From Apostichopus japonicus (lineage: Eukaryota > Echinodermata > Holothuroidea > Aspidochirotida > Stichopodidae): a stretch of 64,000 nt of DNA. The notes beneath the pieces were generated by a model that saw only the letters and a program-made list of their open reading frames with translations, was not told the DNA's origin and made no database searches. The translations under genes were made by a program, and so were the position numbers. The stretch lies in the NCBI RefSeq assembly GCF_037975245.1, contig NC_092576.1, positions 20,585,611-20,649,610 of the forward strand, written 5' to 3'. Positions 45,501-58,992 of this stretch are shown piece after piece; position 1 is the first letter of the stretch, and each line of letters opens with the position of its first letter.

Positions 45501-48500
45501 CACAATGGGGGTGTTGGGTCTAGCAAACCTTAAGTCTAGTGGACCCTCAATATTATGGGCATCCTTCTTGTTGGTACTGCATGTGGTATCCTTTTGTTAG
45601 TGAAACTAAGAGTTTTATCCTAGTCATTATATTGAGGGATGCTCTTTATTAAACTCCCTTTCTTCACTGCATCGTATTGGTGATCCATTATTTCAGCTGT
45701 AATGTTGCTAGTACTGTATTTGAGAATCCTTTTGTTAGTGAAACGAAGAGTTTAATGCTATCCATTACATTTAGGAGTTAACTTTCTAAGTCTCTACCTT
45801 CTCAACATCATATAATAAATTATTAACAATCCATTATCTTTTTATATTTATGGCAGAGCTGTAGTCGAGTCCACTTGGTATGAGCCAAATCCAAGACCCT
45901 TCAAGTCTGAGCCGACTCCAGATATTCAAATATGATCACCTTTGGTAAAAATTCTTGACCTGTTATGATAATTATGCACCCATGAGGAAATTTACCTCAT
46001 GCTATAATTTTTTCGGACCAGATAAGTGGCAGCAAGCTTTTCCTGGTTCATAAATGTTCAGCCCGGGCGCTCAACTTTCAAACCATGCAGGGAGAGGCAA
46101 CATCATATTCAAACCACGACCACCGCCAGGTTAAAACGGGCTTGTGAGAACCCTGCTCTACTAAAAGTGATATTCTAGTTACATTTAGGATTGCTCATTA
46201 AGATTTTCAAATCATCATCATTGTCATGGTTGCTACTTTTTCTGATGTCATCATCATTTGTGAATTATTGTTATTGTTGCCATGTTACATTTGCCAGTAT
46301 CAATTTTGCTTATTGTTCTCTCAGAATTGCAGAGTAGAAGGAAGAAATGTTAGCTAATAGTTATTATACCATATGTTCTTGGTCTCTAAATTGTGTACGC
46401 TGAGGTCAGTATGAACAGAAGTGTTTATAATAGTTTTCCTTTCTGATAAAGTATTTTCTGAATCATTTCATTAATTTTATATTTAAAATGGAATTTTCAG
46501 TAGGTGTTGGCTTCATTGAGGGTCAAAGGCTACTCAAGGTCAGTAGAGTAACATAAAGCATCTAACTCAACAAGGAAAAGTTGGTAGTCATATGTAGTGC
46601 ATATAGGTTTCTGACATTGAGTACTATTCTATAAATTTGTACAGTATAGCAGAAGCCCATGTGAGATAACTAGATATCTGAAACTGAAAGCCATGTTAAC
46701 ATGATAGTTCAATATTGGAATGATGAATGGAAGTTTGTATGCAGGTGTATCATGTGCTGAGTGCTCTTAGCCAAGTCAAAGGTTATTTGAGGCCAATATA
46801 GGTAAAATCTGAAAACCTTCATGATCCCATACTATCTAGTATCTGACTAGTAGCTGCTTTAATAGCTGAATCTTAGGGCAATTAATATATTTATCAGAAC
46901 AAGTAATGTACCTCAAAAGACTTCTTAAGCTCTTTTGAGCCCCATTCAATATTTCAGTGTATTAACTATATCATTCTTTTAACAAATTTACTCCAAATTG
47001 CTAGTTTCATGTTCTGGCAATGAACCTTTGTCATATCATGTTGCATGAGTGCTGTAACTGGTTTACAAGCTTGCAGAAGTCTTAAAAGGAGGATAGGGTG
47101 TTGGGATAAATAGTTCAAAATAATATTAACAAAATTGTACCATATTTTGCTTTTCTTTTTTCCCATATGTTGCCACTGCTTGAATAAGACTAGTTGATAG
47201 GACTTTTTGTGAGCTCCACCTTTGACAACAAGGTACAGTAGACTTCAACTGCATCTTGTTGGCAACATCCTAGGAAAGTTTCAATAAACACAGATGTTTC
47301 TATAAAATGAGGAATCTGATGAACATTCCAATACTGCGAGTCTTTATTGGACATTTCAGCAGGAGGCAATAACCAATTCTGATATCGTTACATACTGTAG
47401 GTCCTTCATAAAATGCTACTTAAAGAACTGTATTATTTCCTTGGGAAGGTGAATTTTATTGTCAAATACAACCTGTCCAACTCCCCCCCCCCCCCACCCC
47501 ACACCTCCATTTATCCCGAGTAGTTTACAGAAACTGGGACAGAACATTTTTTGTGGGAAACAAGGTTAAATAATGTTGTTTGAGGTATTGAGCATTTATC
47601 TATATGTCCCTTTCGAATCTAGATAGGAGGAAGTAGCAAACAATGCAAGGAAAACATGAAGTTCAAGTGGATGCTTTAATTGTTTTTACCCAAAACATTG
47701 CTATATTCATTGATAAATATAATCCACTTCAAATTCAGTACAACATGCAAAAGAGTTATGATATTGATGTACTTTCTGAATTTAGACCATTGCAGGTGAA
47801 CAAGTTTAACATTGGTTTTTAATTTGACTCTATGTAGAAAACAGCGGTTACATAATGAACCTCAGATACAATGTCGTGTAAATACATATTACTGCTAGGA
47901 GCTGTTTAACAAACAGTGAAAGAAAAATTTATTACTTGACTATCAAGAGATTCGCAGAACTCCACTCCTTCAACAATATTTACAGTGGTGCAGACTTCAA
48001 AGCAGTGCAAGGGCAACAACTGCCTATCTCTTTAAGAAATTTCCAAGTGCTTTCATTTCTTTTGAACATTTGCATATGTTCAAAAGAAAAATGACAAATT
48101 AAAAGATGTGGTCTTTTCAACATGTTACCACATCTCCCCCACCCCCTCTCTCCCCCATCAAAAAAGTATTGCATGTAAATTAAGCAGTAACCCTTTTTGT
48201 ACATGTGCAATATATGGGGCAGAGCCTTATTCATGACTTGACCAAGCCCTTTATCCATTTGAATAGCACAAGTTATGTTAGTGGTATTCACATCAATGCC
48301 TCATAGAAAATGTGCCTCATGGTAAATTTTCTAGCTGATAGCATGAATGTGAATGAGCTGAAGTTGTAGAAGTTGCTTTGTTTATATATTTCTGAAAGTA
48401 ACATGAAATTTCATATTGATTTTAATGAAAATATTTGCATTTATCAGTAATAAACAGAAAGAAGACATAATGATTTCTGCTATAGTGTCTTATCTCTGCC

Positions 48501-51500
48501 TCTTATGTTAAAATTGTGTTCATTGGTTGGTCCTTGTACTTCGAACATATTGCTCCCTAACTCAGCAAACCCATATTCGATCTGAAGATGCTAATTCAGA
48601 CAGCTTACTGTTCTAGCAAGTTCTCGACCAATTATATTGATGAATTTGCATCTGGATGAATTTGAATCATGCCAACTATGTAAGGAGCCATTTCTTTAAA
48701 CCTTGCAAGACTGGTCTATAGAGTTTCAGCTAATTTAATACAAGCCGATCGATGAAGAATTCAAATACTGTGTAATCCTATCCTACTTCAAAGGTGTACG
48801 TGGTCGAAAGGTTTCCTAGTAAAATTACTGGTCCTTTCAGATCTGCAACTTCATCTTGAGAACTTCTTTTTGGTCACATAGTAGCTTGAAACAATTGAAA
48901 GTTGGAGACAGTACTTTGAAGATATGTGCTTCGGCACCATGTACCCAGTGGCGTAGCCACGGGGGGGGGGAGGGGGTGGGGGCGACAGCCCCATGAAAGC
49001 TTGTCGCCCGCCCACTGGGATTTTGGGTGTCGAAAAAATTACATGTGCGAAAAATATATCATTCATTGGTCTGCATGGTATCGAATCTCCATGATGACCA
49101 CTCATGAACGACCCTTCGACCGCGGACCGGCAGTAGGCTATAGTTGCTGAAAAACCTGACGTGACATAGCGCATAGGCCGAGATATGTCATGATATTTCA
49201 AAGCAACTTACCAGATTGTCTTTTTTCTTCTATTTCTCTAAACTATTTGATGACCATATCAAGACATGGGGATCTCAAAATAAAGGATGTTGTGAAACTT
49301 TAGAGCAGCTTACAAGGCCTGTGAAGTGTTATTTCCAACGATCTAGGAGGTCTTTATAGCTGAAAATTTCCCGTACGCTGAGCGCCAACCCATGGTGGCA
49401 CTCCACTCAGGTAGTAACAAGACGCCCTCCCAGGAATTGGTCAAGCCCCCCCCAAAGCGCCCACCCCCTCCACTGGAACAATCCTGGCTACTTCACTGCA
49501 TGTACCACAGGTTTATCTGATATCAGAGTGAAAGCGGCTTTCCACAAGAATAAAGAAAGCATATCTACATTTTTGTGTAACACCTACACAACTCAATCCC
49601 CACGCAAAGAAGACTACCTACGTATAGTTTTCATTGAGGATTCCAATAATTCCTGCAATTTCCTACCAATAACACATGGAAAGTCACTCCTGTTATCGTG
49701 GCGGAGCTAGGGTATTGGTAAGAGGGGGTGAGAATGGTCTGTATGGGCGCTTTCGACTTTATCGAAGCGGAGCGCCACCACAGGTTGGCGCAGAGCGTAC
49801 AGAAATCTTTTGAGTAAAGATACTCCCTATATCGCCGGAAATGACCCTTTAGGTATAGGTGTCATCGCCAACAAAATGTGACAAATGTCAATAGGTAGAT
49901 GAGAGCGCAATAAAAAAAGTAAATAATCGCGAATAAGTCAAAAGTGGTGAATAGCTGAAAAGGGCGCCAGCTTCACATTTGAGTCCGCCCACCCCCCGCC
50001 TGACTGTATGGACGCTCCGCCACTGCCTGTTATGACATTAGAAACAAATACTGATATGAGATGAGTGTGGTATATACCTACTCACGACTGATAACAGTAT
50101 TATAGTGCATGTTCTAGCCGGAAAGTTCTATGGCCGGAAATGACCCTTTCCGGGCCTTGCTAATTTGCAGATAAACGAAGAATAAATAGGTGTCATCGCC
50201 AACAAAATGTGACAAATATCAATAGGTAGATGAGAGCGCCATAAAAAAGTCAATAATCGCGAATAAGTAAAAAAAGTGATAAATAGCTGAAAAGGGCGCC
50301 AGCAGTCCATATGAGTCCGTTGGGGGGGGGGGGGGCATCCGCCCCCTGACTGTATTGACGCTCCGCCACTGTTGGGAGCTCAGTGTAGGAAGAGAAGGGG
50401 GGGAGAGGGACGGTATTTTTTAACGGTTTGGGTGAGCGTCTGCAATGATTCGTAATGACATGTTATCGCAAGCGTTCAACATGCTCAAATAAAAAGAATG
50501 AATGAGAAGGAATTCATATCACTTTTCAATCATTTTTTGAAACAAATTGAGCGAATTGATCGCTAGTAATCTTGAAATTGGTTTTATCACGGTCATTGTC
50601 ATGTTTCTCATATGTACCTTTCACATATAAAAGAATTCTGTACTTAATGTTATCAGAAATACTTTTAAAATGACACCAAAGAAATTAAAAATTCTTTTCG
50701 AACTTGTTAATAATATTGTCTTTTAAGAGACACCGTAGACATGTTGCTCGGTTGGGTTTACTGCAATAGTGGCAAATGGAGACCAATATCCGCACTTAGT
50801 GGACCTAATGTTATAGTCGTGCATTGACCTTGAACAGAGGGGCCTACCGTGAAAACGTACGGAAAATTCATCCTTTTATATCTCAGCGAGACAATTCCAC
50901 TGGATACAATAATACGACTCAAAAGTCCTTAGATGTGGTCATCATAACAATCACAATAAAAGATATTTATGAAAAGCAGATTAAAGATATGATGGAAACT
51001 CAAATGTGGACCAAAAAACGATGTCCCTACGGATGCCGTTTAGTGACATTTACATAATTTGTGTGTAGTAGGTTCCTTAGCTCTTTTGTGGAAAAACTTT
51101 GTAATATGCTTAAAGTTGGTAGTTCATCCATGCTTTAGATTAATGAGAGACATAGATCATCACGTTTTATGAGGAGGGAGGCTATTTTTAAAAATCTGGG
51201 TAATAGGTACTGTAACTCTTTTCTTGGAGAAAGCTTGGAATATGCGGATAAGGAAGAAAGTTTCGAGTTCCTCCCACGCATTAGATAAATGAGGGACCTA
51301 GTTCATCACGCTTTGCAAGGATATCTAATATAATAGGTGTAAGAGAGTGATTGTAATGAAGGGAAGGGGAGAATGGGGGGGGTAAATGATGTTACCAGGG
51401 GGACCTAATAATTTGTCCTAAATGAGATTTAAAAAATTCATTAATGTAAGTAAATTTCATTACTGCCTGCTCTCGCTGATTTCTTTTAACCCCATAGAGC

Positions 51501-54500
51501 GGAGTGTGTGAGGTGAAGAAGGGTAGGGCAGGATGGGGGAGGGATGATAAATGACGATGTAACCAGGGGGCTGATAATTCGTTCAATAAGAGATTTGAAA
51601 ATATATATATGTAAGTTTATATCATTACTGCCTGCTCTCACTGATTTCTTTCAACCCTAAGTTACGCTTATCGGAAGACTATACGCCGATAATACAATTC
51701 TTTAACAAGGAGATGCTTCTAATTTATTAAACTGTGTAACTTTCACTAATCTATTTGGCAAAAATATGCTTTTAAGTTGAAAGACTCAGTTAGGATCAAT
51801 TAAGTAGAACAAAGATCGTTGCGTGCTGCGTGTAACGATGAAGTTTCCTACATTGGGATGGAAGAGTATCAGGGAGTGTAAGATTGAGTGGGAAGTTAAA
51901 TGACGGTGTAACTGAGAAATTAAAAAAAAATCTTAGTGATAAAATCATTATTGCTTGCTCTTTGCTGATTTAACATTAGAATAAGTGTCTCTAATCATTA
52001 GATATTCCTTTAACATATGAGGTTCGGTTGGGGAAGGGGGGGGGGACACTAGACGGATTGACGGGGAAGAAGATTGGGAGCCAGTGGCGGAGCTAGGGAT
52101 ATTGGTCAGAGGGGCGAGAAAGGTCTGTACGGGCGCTTTCGACTTTATCTAAGCGGAGCGCCACCACAGGTTGGCGCAGAGCGTACAGAAATCTTTTGAG
52201 TAAAGATACTCCCTATATCGCCGGAAATGACCCTTTAGGTATAGGTGTCACCGCCAACAAAATGTGACAAATGTCAATAGGTAGATGAGAGCGCAATAAA
52301 AAAGTAAATAATCGCGAATAAGTAAAAAGTGGTGAATAGCTGAAAAGGGCGCCAGCTTCACATTTGAGTCCGCCCCCCCCCCCCCGCCTGACTGTATGGA
52401 CGCTCCGCCACTGCCTGTTATGACATTAGAAACAAATACTGATATGAGATGAGTGTGGTATATACCTACTCACGACTGATAACAGTATTATAGTGCATGT
52501 TCTAGCCTTTTGACATCGTATGAATCTAGCAGACAACGTACAGGTACCGTCTGGTACCATTATCCGTTTTGAGTGCTATTTAGGGGTTCTAGGACAAACC
52601 CCCCCCCCGGACAAAATCCCCCCGGACAATATCCCCCTGACCCATACAAAGCCTGCCTGCAACAACCAGGGATGGCCCAGGTGTGAAAGTCAAGGCATGG
52701 GACATTGCACTGGTTAGGGTACCGTTCAGGGGATTGGTCATGGGACTGGTCAGGGTACTAGTGAGAGTACTGGCGAGTGTTACTGTGAGGGCTCCTGTTA
52801 GGGTACCTGTGAGGGTACCGGTCAAGGTACTGGTCATGTGACTGGTCAGGGTACCGGTCATCATACTGGTCACTCTACCAGTCAGGGTTCCACTCAGTGT
52901 ACTGGTTAGGGTACTGGTCAAGATACCAGTCCGGATACTGGTCAGGGGACTGGTCGGGAGATCATTGAGGGTAATTGCGAGGCTACCTGTTAGTGTGGCC
53001 ATGGGATATAGCTCCATGGTGTGACATTTAAGGGACCGGTCAAGGTACTGGTCAAATTACTGTTTATTGTACCAGTACTAGTAAGGGTACGTGTCAGAGT
53101 ATGTGTCAGAGTGCCTTTCAGGATACCAGTTGAGATACCGGTCGAGGTACCGGCCGGGGTACGAGCCGGGGTACAGTCCAGGGTACTGGTCAGGGAGGGG
53201 TACCGGTGGAGGTAACTGTCAGGCTCACTATTAAAGTACCGGTCGGGGTATGGTCGGAGTACTGGTCCGGGAACCACTGAGAGTACCACTGAGAGTACCA
53301 ATGGAAATACTGGTGAGGGTACCGGATGACGGTATTGGATGACGATACCAGGGACCGGGATGACACATTTTTGTAAAGAATTGATGGGATTTTTTATAGC
53401 TTGGGGAGATTTTGGCTTGGGTGGATTTTGTCCTAGGGGGATTTTGTCCAGGGGGATTTTGGCTCTGGGGGATTTTGTCCTAGGGGGACTTTGTCTGGGG
53501 GGATTTTGTCCTGTCACCCTATTTAGGTATTAGTATTGGACCAAAAACAGTATTAATGTCGGCACGAAACAAACGTTAAAGAAAGGTCAAATGTTGTTTG
53601 TACATCTCTAACATCCCTGGTGGAACCATGGAAATATTTGAAAATTGTCAGCACTGTGGCAAGTCCCCCAGACATTTTGATATGTTACCATTATAGTTAA
53701 CAAATTGGGTTAAGCCTGTTCAGGGAATGATGATAAGCAGCCCCTCCACTTTTATGTTTTTGACAAAATACTATACACTCAAAGCCAGATTTTTAAAGCA
53801 AAAAAATTATGGCTCAGGAACTAATGGTATACTGGCAGTTTTGAACTAAAATCGACAGTGAATATTACATGAATTGCATCAGAACATAATTTAAGTAATG
53901 CATAAATGCATGCGCAGTTGCAACTGTTCACTGTATGTTTATTTATTTTCACTCCTCAGAGGAATACTGCTACAAACAGTCAAACAACAAACAATTTTCA
54001 ATTGATCAGGAATACAACAGAAAGTGTCCATTTCTTTTCACTACTGTACAGTATACTGTGTTGCTGACTCAAAACATAAACAGAGATAGAGGCAGTGAAT
54101 GCGATTGCTTAAAATTCATCAAAAATTGTTGACGATTTGTTTTTTTAAACTTCTACCCAGAAATCTGGCTTATTACCAAACACATACAGTAGTGGAGATT
54201 AGCATGATATTAAAAGACGAGACACAATAAAAATTGTACAATCATATTCAAGCAGTTTATTGTATTTTCAATCCCAGTTGATATTTTCCACAAGATTTAT
54301 TTCACATAAACCAGGATACTTGCACTATTTCATGACCTCAATTTACTGACCTCTCTCATACATGAGAAACATTTTGGGAACTAACTTATACCTCAAGTAT
54401 TTATCTAGACTTACCAGTATAGGCTGTATCTAATACCGTAACCAATGCAAATTACCACAATATCATGGAGTTTCCATGCTTGGAGGGACAAAATTATACA

Positions 54501-57500
54501 CTATACCCCTGGATTGCACAATTTCATACCTATAGTTACAAGTGTTGTGGTTTTACAGTATGTTTCATTGGGCTGCACTAGGTTTCCATGACATTGGTGC
54601 TAGTTGCATGTGCCTTTGCTGTATTCACTCCCCTCAATTTTGAGGGGAAATAATTTAATTTTGTTTAAAGAATAAACTGGTTCTTGGTGTAATAAAAGAC
54701 CACAAGCTTTAAGTAATTAAGTCAGGCCTAACATTGTAAACTTTTCCCATAGCATAACCCCTGAACCCTACTTGTAGAATTGTGAAACTGTGGTTCAGAA
54801 ACAATGCAGTGTACCCCTGGAGATTTTGAGGGATAAAAGTTTTTTATAATAGTAATCTGCTTAACAAATACCCTTAGTCCTGCACAAGTATCTGTGTGGT
54901 GGTTGTTGAAAATTACTGTACTATGGCTTGCTGATCTTGTTTGGAATACAAAATTAAAACATCTTAAAACATGAGAAATGCATTTAAGAACAGTTAAAGC
55001 AAGGTAAGGCAGCAAAATATCCAGTAACCTCAATACTTAAGCATCAGGACCACTTCAGTTGTATAACAAGTTCCATGTTCTTGACAAGCAGCTGCAAATG
55101 TTCCCTAATACTTACAAAAACATGTAGTGCCACAATGTCACCAAACTAAAATATTTCAAGAAGTACATTGCAAAAGAATGAGTCCATTTATACAGTTAAA
55201 TATGTAGAAGACTTCCCATGAAGACTGGTCTGCATTCTCTTGGTTCTGTCTGCTTGAAGCTTATACTATTAATTTCCTCTATCTTTTATATGGTGTAACA
55301 GTGTAACATATCCTGGAACTAGTTAGTTTTCTGTTACTGCTCTGCATTTATGTGAAGCAAATACTACATTACTGTGCCAATCCAACAACTATTCCCAGCA
55401 ACTTCCTAACTCCATTGAAAGATGTGCTGTGTCCCAGAGGATATACATGAGATGTGTGAATCTACTTCGCGATTTACAGGACGTACTTTTGCTTTGCTTG
55501 GCATCGGCTTCTATGCAAGCTTTTAATTGATAAGCCCAACAAGGAGCTACTGTATACCACTATGTACAGCATGATGAAAAGCTTGGTTGATGATTGTATT
55601 CACCCCACTGTAAACTGTGTGATAATCTTGCCTGGCATTTCTAATTAGAGCATATCCTTTGCTGTATTAGCCTGTAGATCTATCCATCTGTTGGTACAAA
55701 AAGAAAAGCTTTCTCTTAAAGATATGCTGATTTGGTCCCAATTATAGCACGCGCAATATAGCTTGGAATGTTTTGCGATTACCGATTAGACCTCACATGA
55801 CCTCACACTCTACAAATGAAGAAAACAATGAACTGCTTTACAAAACTAAATCTCCTGTAATTCAGCCAATATTTTAATCATCTCACAACCTTTCATATAT
55901 ACTATTTTCACTGTAAATTTCAATTCGTTTATCCATCCCATTTTGGGCCCATTAATTCTTGATTCATCTTGCCTTGTATACAACATTACACATTTTATTT
56001 ATGCAGCCATGCATTCAATTGGAGCTGAAACAGCTCCCTACCATAGCAAGTGCTTTTAAAAGTTGCAAGTCATTCAAGCTTTACCAATTGTAAAGGTTTC
56101 AAAATTTAAATATGCATGTACATTTTATGTGGACCTAGCCTGACAATTTGGTGTTGTCTTGCATTGACCTTTAAGATTAAAAACCAGAGAGTGGATATAG
56201 CTCTAGTGTAGTTAAATACTATGGACATAGAGGAAAAGATACCACCACATTAACCAGATCATACAAAAGTTTTCATCCCTTCTGATTGTTTCTTTCTTCA
56301 TTCCATAACTTTGGAATAAATTACCTCAGATGTTACTCGTATTTGAGATAATAGAGTCCTATGGTATCAAGTTTATGCGATGTCAAACCTACAGAATATT
56401 AACTTACTTTTTGGTTAATTCAGAAAATATCTTCCATTTTGCTGTCAATGATGCAGTAGGTCACCACATCAGTCTGTCCCAGGCGGCATCTGTGCTCTAG
56501 CTATGATTGCAACCGTTCCAATATTGACTTTTTCACTGCATGGCAGCTACATCGTACAGTGTTATTCCCTTGGATAGTGGACTGTTGTCATTCATCTTGA
56601 GATTGAGAATGTTGATCATCAAATTTGTCTGAGAAAACATTAACAGTGCCAATCAAATAAATATCAAATGGTCAGAGTGTAGATGTGCATTATTTCAATT
56701 TTTATTGTACACTTCTCTCCAATATATTTTGGGCCAATACAGAGCTCAGATCTTTAACACTGAATATTGCACATTTAGTCAACTTGGTGGATCTAAATAG
56801 ACTTAACAAAATGACTTACAGTATATGCAAGGGAGGGGATAGAAGGCTTTATCAAATTTTTGTGTTATATATATTTTTGGAGGATGTTAACTTTTAATTA
56901 GGTGCACTCAGCTTTTGTAATAGTTACATTATGGAAATGTACTGACTCAATAACCTTTTGGATGCATGGCATTGTTATTTTGTACAAATGTTGGCTAGTT
57001 ATAAATAAGACACTTGAAACACAATGCATCACTTGAGAGACTTAGATTAAAGGTATTCTGCATTGGCCCAAATTTGATGCTGGATTTTCTAGTATTATAT
57101 CCTTTAACTGTTTTTATTGATACCCTCACTGGGATATTCAGACATCTTACAGTACAGTGGTGTTTAGAATGTCTGAGAATATTTTGGAGAGTAAAGACTT
57201 CCAAGAACTTTTTGAAAAGTTCTAGCAGTTATAGCATCTCTTATTTCAATACAGGCTACTTGTAAGTTGCATTTGCATGGTGACTTCAGTCTCTAATAAT
57301 CTAGGCATAGCTACTGTACAGTATAGTAAAGGCTTCATAATTGACGCACCCCTGTAATTGACGCACCTTAAATTATTACTAGCAACGATACAGCAGGCCA
57401 CCTAAACTTTTTTTGCAGTCAAACAGAATTACATATTTCATGAGTTTGAATCCATTTGAGGTATTTGCTGACCAAATTGTGGTATTTTTTAAGCTTTTAA

Positions 57501-58899
57501 CACCCTCCCCCCAGTTTTGCACGTTTTTTGGCCATTTGGAAATCTTACACCCTTAAAATACCCAACATTACCTCAATATGATAACACTAACTCTCTGGGA
57601 CATGACCTGTCAGAGCTTAGAGGCTCAGAGCATAGCAAACAGCATCTAAAGTCAATGGATGTATACTAAGGCCTACACTACAGTTAGCTTATCGACAAAT
57701 GTGTCAATTTAGGGGTATGAAAGAACTTGACACGGCAGACATTTTGTGGTCAAATTCTGCTCAATTGTACGGTGCATAAGCACAGAACCTTAAATATTTT
57801 GAGATCAGAACATTTCTGAGGAACTACACATATGAAAAACACATACAGTTGAGTAATTTGGATTTTTCCTTGATAGACATCATTGATCAAATCCTTAAGT
57901 GCGTCAATTAAAAGCCCACCATGCTACAGTATCTGGTCATGATTAGGGCAATGTACAGTAACATAATTGTCCAGCAAAATCTACGGCCATATATGATACA
58001 TACTGTACATGCACAGTAGGCTAAGAAGTTAAGCTGACCTACTTGAAATCTAATTTCTCTGGCAGTTGGTATTAATTTGTAGCTCAAACTACAGACCAGT
58101 TTACCCTTGACCCAATGCTAAGGTAGTGTTAGGACTTGGACTATGGCCCTAGGCTACAGTCGAACGTAGGCTAGGCCTTACAAGTTTTAGGCTAGAAGCT
58201 AGTCTAGACTATAGTATTGAAATATGGGTATGAACAAATAACGTGAAGCTGTATGCAACAACGTTATAATATCAACGTTATTAATATCACCAAACTTTAT
58301 TGACTAATCTCATGGACCTTACCTGAAGTTGTTGGTGAGACGTTTTCGTGTTAACGGTACTTTTTTAAGAAAAAGTCAACAAGGAAAGAACCTGGGTACG
58401 AAAACCAAACTTCCCGGCGAACGACTGACCCGATCTCAAGCCCAGTCCCCTTACATCGGGAGGGAACAGATACTACACATCATCTTATATTAGCCGAAAC
58501 TGTTATTGGGTTGCATGCAATGCAGCCTACGGGTATGCTTTAGCGTTAGCCCTGGCGTATACAGTGTACACAGTGTAGAGCGTATACACTGAATACAGGC
58601 AACTGCGGCTGTCAAGAAAACTACGGATGCCTGTACGTCAGGTCAACTTATATACCAACTGGGGGATATACTTTGAGAGCAAGACTTAGGGTTACCGTAA
58701 GGGTTTGACCAATTGGACTTTTCCTTGCCAAATGACCCAAAAAGTAGGTAGCAACTTATAACGACTGATATGCAGTCCTAGTACCATAAGGTATACTGAT
58801 GTAAAATTTCAAGTTGATCCAATCATTTCACCTCAGGTAAACCTAAGCACCAACTTGGAGAAGTAAACGTAAATACCAATCCAGTGCTATATATATATC

Positions 58900-58931
<32 letters not shown>

Positions 58932-58953
58932 TATATATCTATATATCTATATA

Positions 58954-58992
<39 letters not shown>

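Noticed and set aside
52589-53533. Pro/Thr-rich open frames around 52.6-53.5 kb
   Set aside because: They follow the 12-bp and 14-bp minisatellite units of the foldback-like element and exist on both strands.
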